DNA of 64,000 nt from SXOA01 sp046153945 (GTDB lineage: Bacteria; Planctomycetota; Planctomycetia; Pirellulales; Pirellulaceae). The notes under the pieces were generated by a model. The model saw nothing but the letters and a program-made list of their open reading frames with translations, was not told the origin of the DNA and searched no databases. Positions 17,986 to 26,221 of the stretch are shown here, one piece after another. The translations under genes and the position numbers were made by a program. Within the stretch, counting starts at the first letter, position 1. Each line of letters begins with the position of its first letter. The stretch is from NCBI GenBank assembly GCA_046153945.1, contig JBJXFF010000151.1, positions 18,988 to 82,987 on the forward strand, in the 5' to 3' direction.

Positions 17986-19059
17986 CTAAACTTCGATATG
18001 CTTCGGTCGTCCCGGCACTTGTCCGTCTAAGTTGCGGTGAGCCACCAGCTCTGCACAAATGCTGACGGAAATTTCGGGCACCGTCTGGCTGCCGATATCG
18101 ATGCCGAGCGGCGCATGGACTTTCGCCAACGATTCCGCGGAGATTCCTTCCGCCAGCAGGTCGTCAAAGATCATCTTGATCTTCCGCCGGCTGCCGATGA
18201 GGCCGACGTAGCGAGCGCCGCGATTGACGAGGTGGAACAAAGCCTCTTCGTCGTGGTTGTGTCCGCGGGTCACAATCAAGCAGTAGGTATCCGGCGTGAT
18301 TTCCAGGCTCGGCAGTACCTGATCAATGCTGCCGGCGATGCGACGCTGGGCTTTGGGGAAGCGATCTTCACCCACGTATTCCTCCCTGTCGTCGACGACC
18401 CAAACATCGAAATCGAGCTGCACCGCTAAATCCCCCACCGCCTTGCCAACATGCCCGCCACCGACAATCACGAGCCGACACCGAGGCAGAACCGGCAGGA
18501 ACGCGATGCCTGACTGAACATACGGCCGCGGGCGGGAGAGCAACGGCCGCAGGTGCTCCGTAACAGTAGATGGCATAGTATCCGAAGCATGTAGCGTCGC
18601 CAGGCACTTACCACCGGCATCGAGCAAATAGCTGGTCGGCGCTGGCAGACCACTGGCCGCGGAGTCGAAGACGATCGCTTCCGTCACTCCTTGACCAGCA
18701 GCGATCCGTTCAGCCAGCGTCTGGAAATAACGCCGGCTCTCATCACCGCCCGCAATCGGCTCAACCAGGATTTGCATCCGCCCACCGCAAATCAAGCCGT
18801 CGTCCCAGCCGTAATCACTATCGAGCTGAAACTTGCAGACCTCGCTCCGATTTTCGCCAAGCAGGCCCAGCGCCAGTCGCTTGACCTCCGCTTCCACACA
18901 GCCGCCACCGAGCGTTCCCTGTTGCGAGCCGTCCTCAAAGACCAACATGGTCGCCCCCGCCTTTTGCGGAGTGGAGCCCCGTGTCTCCACCAGACGGCAA
19001 TAGGCCAGCGGCGCTTGGGACTGTAGGGCAGATAGAAGTCGACGAACAATGTCTCGCAT
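17986..19059 (-). CDS. XdhC/CoxI family molybdoenzyme maturation protein
   Basis: A 357-residue protein with both family domains. The N-terminal XdhC_CoxI domain has the motif VETRGSTPQKAGATMLV and GTLGGGCVEAEV; the C-terminal Rossmann domain has VIVGGGHVGKAV followed by VDDREEY and GLIGSRRK. XdhC binds molybdenum cofactor, helps its sulphuration and inserts it into xanthine dehydrogenase-family hydroxylases. The start is ATG 19059. The upstream ABM gene ends six bases away and mocA follows after two bases, so the three form one transcript. The target hydroxylase must be encoded elsewhere. Confidence 0.93.
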   Translation of the reverse strand: MRDIVRRLLSALQSQAPLAYCRLVETRGSTPQKAGATMLVFEDGSQQGTLGGGCVEAEVKRLALGLLGENRSEVCKFQLDSDYGWDDGLICGGRMQILVEPIAGGDESRRYFQTLAERIAAGQGVTEAIVFDSAASGLPAPTSYLLDAGGKCLATLHASDTMPSTVTEHLRPLLSRPRPYVQSGIAFLPVLPRCRLVIVGGGHVGKAVGDLAVQLDFDVWVVDDREEYVGEDRFPKAQRRIAGSIDQVLPSLEITPDTYCLIVTRGHNHDEEALFHLVNRGARYVGLIGSRRKIKMIFDDLLAEGISAESLAKVHAPLGIDIGSQTVPEISVSICAELVAHRNLDGQVPGRPKHIEV

Positions 19060-19065
19060 GAGGAG

Positions 19066-19377
19066 CTAACCTACCGGCTCCAAAATCTGCAAAGAAACCT
19101 TCTTCACAAAATCCTTAACCTTGGGCCGGTATTCCATCATGTGCGGGGCGATTAGATGAGCCTCCAGCGCTGCCACGCTTTCCCACTTCTCGACGACGAC
19201 TACCACGTCATCCCGCAGCGGCCCCTGCACCGGCAAATGGGTGGCGTGATCGACCGACGGAAAATACTCAATGCAGCCCTGCTCGGCCCGCACCAGCGGC
19301 ACAATGCGGCGGAATTCCGCCAGAAACGCTTCACGCTTGCCGCCATTAAGCTCAATCGAAGCCAGCACGACAATCAT
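19066..19377 (-). CDS. Antibiotic biosynthesis monooxygenase (ABM) domain protein
   Basis: A 103-residue dimeric alpha/beta-barrel protein of the ABM family. ATG 19377 is preceded by GGGAGGTTTTC, a strong ribosome-binding site, which decides against the longer reading frame. Family features are VLASIELNGGKREAFLAEF at the start, the segment GCIEYFPSVD, and VVVVEKWESVAALEAHLIAP, which contains the conserved EKW. Members oxidise quinols or other small aromatics, or degrade haem; the substrate here is unknown. It heads the operon with xdhC and mocA. Confidence 0.87.
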   Translation of the reverse strand: MIVVLASIELNGGKREAFLAEFRRIVPLVRAEQGCIEYFPSVDHATHLPVQGPLRDDVVVVVEKWESVAALEAHLIAPHMMEYRPKVKDFVKKVSLQILEPVG

Positions 19378-19499
19378 GAAAACCTCCCGTGGAACGAACA
19401 CCCCGCCCACTTATTGTGAAGTCACCGCATCCACGGAACAATGGGGCGTAGCGATCATAAATGCATGCGGTTGAGGATTCACCCTTGTGAGGAGCATCC

Positions 19500-20381
19500 A
19501 TGTTGCGACGATTCCTGGCACTTCTGATTTCCACTGTTGTCATTGGTGCGGCGAATGCTGCCGAACAGCCATTCCCGGCACACCGGGTAATCGGAAACGT
19601 GTATTACGTCGGCTCCGATGCACTCGCGACTTATCTGATCACGACGCCGGAGGGGCATATTTTGATCAACAGCGGCTTTGAGGAGACGGTGCCGCTCATT
19701 CAAGCGTCGGTCGAGACGCTGGGTTTTAAAATGACCGACGTGAAGATCCTGCTGGAAAGCCATGCCCATTCGGACCATGTCGCTGGGCACGCGAAGTTGC
19801 AGCAGGTTACCGGAGCCAAGGTCTATGTGATGCGTGGCGACCACGATGTCATTGCTTCAGGCGGTCAGGGGCAGTATCTCTACCTCGACAGCCGTTGGCC
19901 AGCCTGCAAAGTTGACAAAGTGCTGGATGATGGCGACGAAGTGAAATTGGGCGGGACGACGCTGGTCGCCCATTCGACACCGGGCCACACCCGCGGCTGC
20001 ACGACTTGGGCCTGGAAAGTGACCGACGCGGACAAGAAGTATGACGTGGTGGTCATTGGCAGCCCCAACGTGAATCCCGGCTACCGGCTAGTTGGCAACA
20101 AGGACTATCCACAAATCACGGACGATTTTTCGAAGACATTCACGGTGCTCAAGAAGCTCCCCTGCGACATATTCCTCGGAGCCCACGGCGAGTACTACGG
20201 CATGCGAGCGAAGCATGACCGGCTCAAAAAAGCTGACACCAATCCGTTTATCGATCCCAAGGGTTATCAGGCTTACGTCGCCGAAAAGGAGCGAGTATTC
20301 CAGGCGAAATTGGCGGAGCAACGGGGTGAAAAGGCTAGTGGAATTCCGCCGCCCCTCCAGCCGTCGATCACGGCAAAGTAA
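19500..20381 (+). CDS. Subclass B3-type metallo-beta-lactamase, exported
   Basis: A 293-residue MBL-fold hydrolase with a signal peptide (MLRRFLALLISTVVIGAANA); GAGGAG lies upstream of ATG 19500. The zinc ligands match subclass B3: H88-x-H90-x-D92-H93 (ESHAHSDH), H163 (STPGHTRGCTTW) and H229 (FLGAHGEYYG). The segments GHTRGCTTW, NVNPGYRL and DIFLGAHG are close to those of known B3 enzymes, which carry Ser rather than Cys at the second zinc site. Periplasmic hydrolysis of beta-lactams is therefore plausible, but related planctomycete proteins may have other substrates. No regulator gene is adjacent. Confidence 0.88.
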   Translation: MLRRFLALLISTVVIGAANAAEQPFPAHRVIGNVYYVGSDALATYLITTPEGHILINSGFEETVPLIQASVETLGFKMTDVKILLESHAHSDHVAGHAKLQQVTGAKVYVMRGDHDVIASGGQGQYLYLDSRWPACKVDKVLDDGDEVKLGGTTLVAHSTPGHTRGCTTWAWKVTDADKKYDVVVIGSPNVNPGYRLVGNKDYPQITDDFSKTFTVLKKLPCDIFLGAHGEYYGMRAKHDRLKKADTNPFIDPKGYQAYVAEKERVFQAKLAEQRGEKASGIPPPLQPSITAK

Positions 20382-20461
20382 TCGGGACGATCCCGTGAAG
20401 AATATCTGCCCATTTCGCAAGGCTGCGCAGGAGAGCTTCGCAAAGTAAAAGGACCAAAGGC

Positions 20462-21025
20462 ATGGCCGCGACCTTAAAGCAGTTGACTGATTTTCTGGTC
20501 AACCTGGGAATCGAGCAGGTTGCCCACACACAGAAGCACTACCTCGGTCATTTGCTCAATGTCTATAAGCTGCTTCAATCCTCCGGGTACGAAGAGGATA
20601 TTTGCCTGGCTGGCCTGTTCCATTCCATCTACGGAACCGAAAAGTTCCAGGGCTTCAAGCTCCCGCTGGAAAGCCGCGAGGAACTGACCGAACTCATCGG
20701 CAGCCGGGCGGAGCGGCTGGCGTATTGGAATTGCCTGATGGATCGGGGGTCGCTGGATGAACTTCTGGTTCAGTCCGACGAGCCATTTCTGCTCCGCAAC
20801 CGCGAGACGGGTGAGGCGATGCCCCTCACGCGTCGCGAACTGGACGACCTTTGCTGCGTCCACCTGTTTGACTGGCTGGAGCAGGCACCAAGGTCACGAT
20901 TCGGTTGGGATTACCGGCGGGATGCGTACCGCCAAATGGCCGAGCGGCTTGGCGGCCAGGCAATAATCTCGTTTGACCGGGTCTATGCCTCTGCTCCAAC
21001 TTTCTCGGCGGAAAAATTGTCGTGA
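20462..21025 (+). CDS. DUF6817 domain protein (HD-like)
   Basis: A 187-residue cytoplasmic protein starting at ATG 20462, 80 bases after the beta-lactamase-like gene. The pattern FLVNLGIEQVAHTQKHYLGHLLNVYKLL, then DICLAGLFHSIYGTEKFQGF, fits DUF6817, a family of HD-like helical proteins with conserved His residues (QKHYLGHL and FHSIYGT). The second half contains LTRRELDDLCCVHLFDWLEQ. A metal-dependent hydrolase fold is likely, but activity is unknown. It could share a transcript with the preceding gene, though nothing links the functions. Confidence 0.75.
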   Translation: MAATLKQLTDFLVNLGIEQVAHTQKHYLGHLLNVYKLLQSSGYEEDICLAGLFHSIYGTEKFQGFKLPLESREELTELIGSRAERLAYWNCLMDRGSLDELLVQSDEPFLLRNRETGEAMPLTRRELDDLCCVHLFDWLEQAPRSRFGWDYRRDAYRQMAERLGGQAIISFDRVYASAPTFSAEKLS

Positions 21026-21389
21026 ACCTTTTTTTCTGTCCCTTGTCCCTCTCCCCACACGCGATCCAGCCCCGCATTGGGAGGACGGAACGCGTACTTC
21101 TCGTGTTAGCCACAAAGGGACTCGCCATGCTCGCCACTCTGCGCCATACGCCGCAGCGAATCGCGCCAGCCCTATCCATCGGTTTAGGGTAGCCGCGGTT
21201 CGCCCGGCAAACCCGTGAATTCGGTCTCGCTACAGTAACCGGCTGCGCCCATCTTGCGCCGTCTGACGCTGTCGCCGTCCGAATCCCCCTTTGTTTCTCC
21301 ATTTCAGACTCCGCATCGCGCTGCGCTGAACTCAATTGTTCGAGTGCGTCGTGCGAAGCGCGGTCCCTGCGCGCACTTTGGAAAGTACG
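21026..21389. other. Gene-free 364-base region
   Basis: Between the DUF6817 gene and the 848-residue gene. A T-tract (CCTTTTTTTC near 21030) follows the first stop but has no clear hairpin. I see no RNA gene, repeat or credible small protein here. Confidence 0.4.
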
Positions 21390-23936
21390 ATGTCTCGAAC
21401 TCCAGAATCCAGCGATACGCGGCACATCACGCTAGCCCGTGCGCTGCATGCGAGGCTATACGTGAATGTCGAGGGCCACATTTTCGCCGCCGACGGACCT
21501 CTTGCGCACGAGAAACTCGCCCAGTGCCTGGCTCTCCACGATCGCCGTCCCACGACTGTAGAAGCTCCGTCGCCAGTTGACTTGGGAATCTCTGCTTGCG
21601 ACGGTGAGTTGAGCCCGCATCTCCTTCACGACATCAGCCGGGCCCTGAACCGCTGGAAGCTGGAACTCGCAGCAGAGTCGCGGCTTCGGCCGGCCAAACG
21701 GCGCAAAACAGCTTGCTTGGATCGCGAGCGTCAAGAAATTGAACGGCTCTCGACCCGTCTGGTTTCCGTCCGGGATTGGCACGCCCAACTCGCGCTGGGA
21801 GGTGAGCCGCTGGGAGCCCCTTTTTTCCTCGATCCGGTTGCCGAACGCGAACTTGGAACCATTCTAAATGAAGCGGCCAGCCAGCATTCGCTGACGCCGC
21901 TCGTCGCCTGGCAGGCCAGAGTAGTCCGCTGGCTTTCCGGTGACAGTGCTGTGCGGCGCTTCCTGGCCGCTGTGGTTGGTCTCTTTCGTGCCTATCCTCA
22001 AGTCTCGCGCTGCGAGCAGGTCCGCAGCTTTCAACAGCAGGTGCTGGTCTGGAAGCAACGCAGTGAGCGGGAACCGATTCGAAGTCTCCTCGCGGAGATT
22101 TCCAAGCAGATTCAGCGCCTATCACCCAGCGTTGTTCGCGAGGGACAATTCTCCGCTCGCCTGCGTGGCCGCAATTTCGGCGAGCACTGCGATCTGCTAC
22201 TGAATCGCAGCAACCAGTTGCTGAGGAACGACGAAGTTCAGCGCTGGCGAACCATTCCTGCCGCAGTCGCTGCACTGGCCGCCGCCGATGGAAGTGCCGT
22301 CTCTCTTTCCAGTCGCTGCTTTCAGGCGGGCGCTGAGCAGGAGAATTTCGCATTAATCTTCCACGCGATCAGCAAGCTGGCCGAGCAGATTGGCCAGCCG
22401 GGATATGACGCATTGCTTACCGTCATCGACCGGCTGCCGCGACCGCCGCACGACCACGAATACGGCCTCCTCCGCGAGTTGCTCAGCCAGGGAAGCTCTT
22501 TGGAGGATGCAGCCTGGGCGTGCGAAAACAGCCTCTTCGGCAGCCTCACGAATTCGTGCCTAAATGTCGCCGCCGCTCGGCGGCTCAGCGAGGCCTTTGC
22601 CGAGCGCGGCTGGGTGCTGGGAGCCTACGATCTGAACCGACTCGTGAGCGCAGTCCGCCGGATGGAGGACAAGACGTCCATCGAAGCCTGGCTGGGTTGG
22701 CTCGCCTGCGTATCTCGGCGGACGATTACACCGCGGATTTTGAAGAAGCTTGATTCTGCATTTTGGAATCGCTACTTGCCCAGCGTCCAGCGGCATCGCT
22801 GGTTCCAACATCTCGCCCCCTGCCTCGTTCCACCACGGCGAAGCAAAAATCTGGATAACACTCAGCCATTGCTAGAGCGGATTCTTGTCTATCAACAGAT
22901 TGCCGGCAAAGGAGCCGACTTGCCCAAGTCAATTCGCAAGTTGCTCGAACATCATGACCGACGGCGGAGAGAGCTCGAGCACCTCCGTACTCGTCACGAC
23001 GCGGTCTCGCTCGATGCCGCCGCCAAATCACGTTTGTTGCGACTGGAACAATCGGAAGGAGAGTCCACAGACGTCAATTCTGCCAAGCTCCGCCGCGTCG
23101 CCGAGGAAGCATTCTTGCTGCTCGGAATCGAGGCCCAAACGGCGATTACGGCTCGTCTGGCGGAGGCCAAGTGCCGTGAGCATTTGGGGACACTGGTTCC
23201 CCTGCTGGCCCGCGACCAACTTTGGGACTTTGCGGGTTGGATCGAAAAGATGAGCGATGAAGAACGGCAACGGCTCCGTACCGTCATCGCGGCCCGAGCC
23301 TGTCATGGCCCCAAATACAAGCGGCACCTCGCCGACAATCAGCCGTGGATCGACAAAGCTCTTCTCCAGGGGATTGATCTCGATCCCTGGTTTGCAGCCG
23401 ATCGCCAAGTTCAGACAATCGGCGGACAAACAATGGAAATCGTTCTGGCCACGGAGCTTCATGAGATCTTCCTAATGGGAGAGTATTTCCACACTTGCCT
23501 CAGCCTGGGAGACATCAACGAAATGTCGGTCCTGACCAATGCTTATGACGTCAACAAGCAGGTGATCTTTATGTTCACCCGCGGCGCGGACGGTCGGCGA
23601 GAGGTCGTTGCGCGGCAACTCATCGCAATCAGTCGCGACCTTAAACTGGTGGGTTATCGCTGCTATATGGCCTGGAAGCATGCTGACAAGGTTTATCGCC
23701 CGCAAGGATTGGCCGCCATGGCTGCGTACTGCGGACGGCTCGCCCGGCGCTGCGGCTTGGAATTGGCCGATCAAGGGACTCCGGAGGAGATTGGCGATCA
23801 CTTCTGGTATGACGACAGCGAGTGCGAGTGGCCAACAGCCGCGCGCGCGGCATGGGCGGCAAATGTTGTGGGGAGAAGCACGAAGCCAGAAACCCATGAA
23901 TTGAAGATGACGTCAAGCGAGGTGGCAATGATTTAG
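21390..23936 (+). CDS. Large protein of unknown function with a conserved-looking C-terminal domain
   Basis: An 848-residue soluble protein starting at ATG 21390 (MSRTPESSDTRHITLARAL), preceded by GGAAAG. No signal peptide or membrane helix is seen. Most of the chain is helical and charged, with Arg-rich patches (RPAKRRKTACLDRERQEIER, HHDRRRRELEHLRTRHDAV). The C-terminal 170 residues look like a compact domain: TELHEIFLMGEYFHTCLSLG, then NAYDVNKQVIFMFTRG and REVVARQLIAIS. This arrangement is reminiscent of PcfJ-like domains (HC.S...I...R) but cannot be assigned. Gene-free DNA of 364 bases precedes it. Confidence 0.8.
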   Translation: MSRTPESSDTRHITLARALHARLYVNVEGHIFAADGPLAHEKLAQCLALHDRRPTTVEAPSPVDLGISACDGELSPHLLHDISRALNRWKLELAAESRLRPAKRRKTACLDRERQEIERLSTRLVSVRDWHAQLALGGEPLGAPFFLDPVAERELGTILNEAASQHSLTPLVAWQARVVRWLSGDSAVRRFLAAVVGLFRAYPQVSRCEQVRSFQQQVLVWKQRSEREPIRSLLAEISKQIQRLSPSVVREGQFSARLRGRNFGEHCDLLLNRSNQLLRNDEVQRWRTIPAAVAALAAADGSAVSLSSRCFQAGAEQENFALIFHAISKLAEQIGQPGYDALLTVIDRLPRPPHDHEYGLLRELLSQGSSLEDAAWACENSLFGSLTNSCLNVAAARRLSEAFAERGWVLGAYDLNRLVSAVRRMEDKTSIEAWLGWLACVSRRTITPRILKKLDSAFWNRYLPSVQRHRWFQHLAPCLVPPRRSKNLDNTQPLLERILVYQQIAGKGADLPKSIRKLLEHHDRRRRELEHLRTRHDAVSLDAAAKSRLLRLEQSEGESTDVNSAKLRRVAEEAFLLLGIEAQTAITARLAEAKCREHLGTLVPLLARDQLWDFAGWIEKMSDEERQRLRTVIAARACHGPKYKRHLADNQPWIDKALLQGIDLDPWFAADRQVQTIGGQTMEIVLATELHEIFLMGEYFHTCLSLGDINEMSVLTNAYDVNKQVIFMFTRGADGRREVVARQLIAISRDLKLVGYRCYMAWKHADKVYRPQGLAAMAAYCGRLARRCGLELADQGTPEEIGDHFWYDDSECEWPTAARAAWAANVVGRSTKPETHELKMTSSEVAMI

Positions 23937-24049
23937 CCGTCCGCAAGAAAGCTTTGCATGGTTCTGGTCACCTGGGGCATCGGCAGTTTCGATGGTACGA
24001 TAGTTCGTTTGGGAAGTATTCAGAGTCAACTAAACGAGCCAAACACGAC

Positions 24050-25201
24050 ATGTCTGATACCGCATTCGATACGCTGAAGTCAGAACTTGCCGCACACGGA
24101 CCGGATGCCGTGCTCGGCCGCGTGGTGGAGCAGTTGCGAGGGGAAAAAAAGTACCATGAGCTGTTTGAAGCCCTCAAAATGCAGGTCCGCCGCAAGCTGG
24201 GAATGCCGATTGCGACAGCGGAGGGGGCCGATGGACTCAGCGAGGCGAAGCGGAACGAACTTGAGGAGGGGCTGATCACTGCCTGCCGCGAGGTCGGAAC
24301 GCTGCTGCTCAAGGAAGGGAAGGTTCGCGAAGGGTGGATGTATCTCCGGCCGGTGGGAGACAAGGCAGAGGCGGCAAAGCTCCTCGCGGACGTGAAGCCG
24401 GGAGAAGACAACACCGAAGAAATCATCGAAGTCACGCTGCACGAAGGAATTGATATAGCCCGCGGCTTTGGCCTGGTGCTGGAAAGTTACGGCACATGCA
24501 GTTCGATTACGACCTATGATTCGTCGCTCGCACGCCGTCCCCGCAAAGAGCAGGAGCCGGCGGCTCGACTTTTGCTCCACCGGTTGCATACGGACCTTGT
24601 GGGGAGCGTCAAGGTTGACATCGCGCGGCAAGAAGGGGCTCAGCCAAAGGAGAAGACGCTCAAAGATTTGATCGCGGATCGGGAATGGCTGTTTCAGGAA
24701 AACTCCTACCACATCGATACTACGCATCTCGCTTCCACCACCCGCATCGCCAGAAACTGCAGCGATCCGGCGGATCTGCGGCTGGCTCTCGACCTGACGG
24801 AATACGGCAAACGGCTTTCCACGCAGTTCCAGTATCAAGGGGACGAACCGTTCGCGGAGACGTACCCCAGCCATTCCCTCTATTTCCAAGCGCTGCTGGG
24901 GGAAAATGTCGAAGAGGCACTGGCGTATTTCAAAAACAAGGCGGAGATGCTCGACCCGCAGTATCACACGATGATCCCCGTCGAGACGTACGTCGATCTG
25001 CTCGCCCGCATCGGCCGGTACAAAGAAGCCGTCGCTGCCGCGATTGCACTCAGCAAGCCCGGCGTGCAACCAGTCGGCATCGCGCCTTCGCTGCTCGAAC
25101 TGGCCGACAAAGCAGGAGACTATTCAGCCGTGCTGGAATATTGCAAAGGGCGAGGCGACACGCTCGGCTTTGCGGCCGCTTTGGTGGCGGGGGCGAAGTA
25201 G
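24050..25201 (+). CDS. Conserved-looking cytoplasmic protein of unknown function, TPR-like
   Basis: A 383-residue soluble protein starting at ATG 24050 (MSDTAFDTLKSELAAHGPDA). It is largely helical. The C-terminal third has helix pairs like tetratricopeptide repeats (EEALAYFKNKAEMLDPQYHT, DLLARIGRYKEAVAAAIALS, LLELADKAGDYSAVLEYCKG). A central part holds HEGIDIARGFGLVLESYGTC and QENSYHIDTTHLASTTRIAR. No catalytic motif is recognised. The in-frame extension upstream of ATG 24050 is not needed. It follows the 848-residue gene on the same strand after 113 bases. Confidence 0.8.
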   Translation: MSDTAFDTLKSELAAHGPDAVLGRVVEQLRGEKKYHELFEALKMQVRRKLGMPIATAEGADGLSEAKRNELEEGLITACREVGTLLLKEGKVREGWMYLRPVGDKAEAAKLLADVKPGEDNTEEIIEVTLHEGIDIARGFGLVLESYGTCSSITTYDSSLARRPRKEQEPAARLLLHRLHTDLVGSVKVDIARQEGAQPKEKTLKDLIADREWLFQENSYHIDTTHLASTTRIARNCSDPADLRLALDLTEYGKRLSTQFQYQGDEPFAETYPSHSLYFQALLGENVEEALAYFKNKAEMLDPQYHTMIPVETYVDLLARIGRYKEAVAAAIALSKPGVQPVGIAPSLLELADKAGDYSAVLEYCKGRGDTLGFAAALVAGAK

Positions 25202-25285
25202 CCACGGATTCATCATTGCCGTCCTAACCCGGTCCCACAAGTGGGGCGCTGGCTATGTGCGCGACAGTTCGGGTGACCACGCAGG

Positions 25286-26212
25286 CTACGTCACCAGCCC
25301 CTTCGTTACCATCATGAACACGTCTTCGAGGGACGGGTCCTTTTCGGCGAAGTTGTGGACGCCGACCTTGTTGTAGATTAGCTGGTTGAGCAGCTCGCTG
25401 ACTCCCTTGTCGTCGCAGTCCATTTCGACGACGCAGTGATTCACATCGACGGCGACATTGCGGCAAGCGGGATGCGAACGGACGACTGACAAGCCAACGT
25501 CCATGTTGTTGTTGAAGCGGATTTCGATGGTCCGGTTGCCACGGATCTTGCGATAGACATCTTCAATCGGTCCGCTCATCAGAAGCTGGCCGCGCTCGAT
25601 GATACCGATGCTGGTGCAGCAGTCGGCGAGTTCCGTCAGGATGTGGCTGGAGATGAGGATGGTCTTTCCCATCCGTCGCAGCTCTTTGAAGAGGGCCTTC
25701 ACTTCGATGCGAGCGCGAGGGTCGAGGCCGCTGGTCGGTTCGTCGAGAATCAGAACCGGCGGATCATGCACCAGAGTTTTGGCCATGCAGAGCCGCTGCT
25801 TCATGCCGCGGGAAAGGCCGTTGACGTAGTCGTCCCGTTTGTGGCCGAGGTCGAGCAACTCCAGCACGTCGCTGATAACCTGCTTCCGCTTAGCCTTGCC
25901 GATTTTGTACGCCACGGCAAAAAAGTCCAGAAACTCCCAGACTTTCATGCCGTCGTAGACGCCAAAGTTATCTGGCATATAGCCGATGCTGTAGCGAACC
26001 GCCATCGGGTCGCGGGTGACGCTGTGTCCGTTGACGATTCCCTCGCCGCGGCTGGCTTTGAGGAGCGTGGAGAGGAAGCGGATGGTCGTGCTCTTTCCCG
26101 CGCCGTTGGGGCCGATGAAGCCGAACATCTCGCCAGCTTCGATTTTGAGATTGAGGCGCTCCACGGCGCGAAAATCGCCGTAGTCCTTGCCGAAATCAAT
26201 GAGCTCAATCAT
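25286..26212 (-). CDS. ABC transporter ATP-binding protein
   Basis: A 308-residue ABC ATPase of the ABC-2 exporter / drug-resistance type. Walker A is GPNGAGKST (residues 34-42), the signature is GLSRGMKQRL, Walker B is VLILDEPTSGLDP and the switch His lies in ISSHILTEL. A C-terminal extension of about 90 residues (SEIEIRFNN-type strands, then DPSLEDVFMMVTKGLVT) is typical of this subfamily. The gene begins nine bases after the 932-residue lipoprotein gene and must form one operon with it. No ordinary ABC-2 permease is present next to it, so the membrane partner is not obvious. Confidence 0.93.
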   Translation of the reverse strand: MIELIDFGKDYGDFRAVERLNLKIEAGEMFGFIGPNGAGKSTTIRFLSTLLKASRGEGIVNGHSVTRDPMAVRYSIGYMPDNFGVYDGMKVWEFLDFFAVAYKIGKAKRKQVISDVLELLDLGHKRDDYVNGLSRGMKQRLCMAKTLVHDPPVLILDEPTSGLDPRARIEVKALFKELRRMGKTILISSHILTELADCCTSIGIIERGQLLMSGPIEDVYRKIRGNRTIEIRFNNNMDVGLSVVRSHPACRNVAVDVNHCVVEMDCDDKGVSELLNQLIYNKVGVHNFAEKDPSLEDVFMMVTKGLVT

Positions 26213-26221
26213 GGGCGGGGC

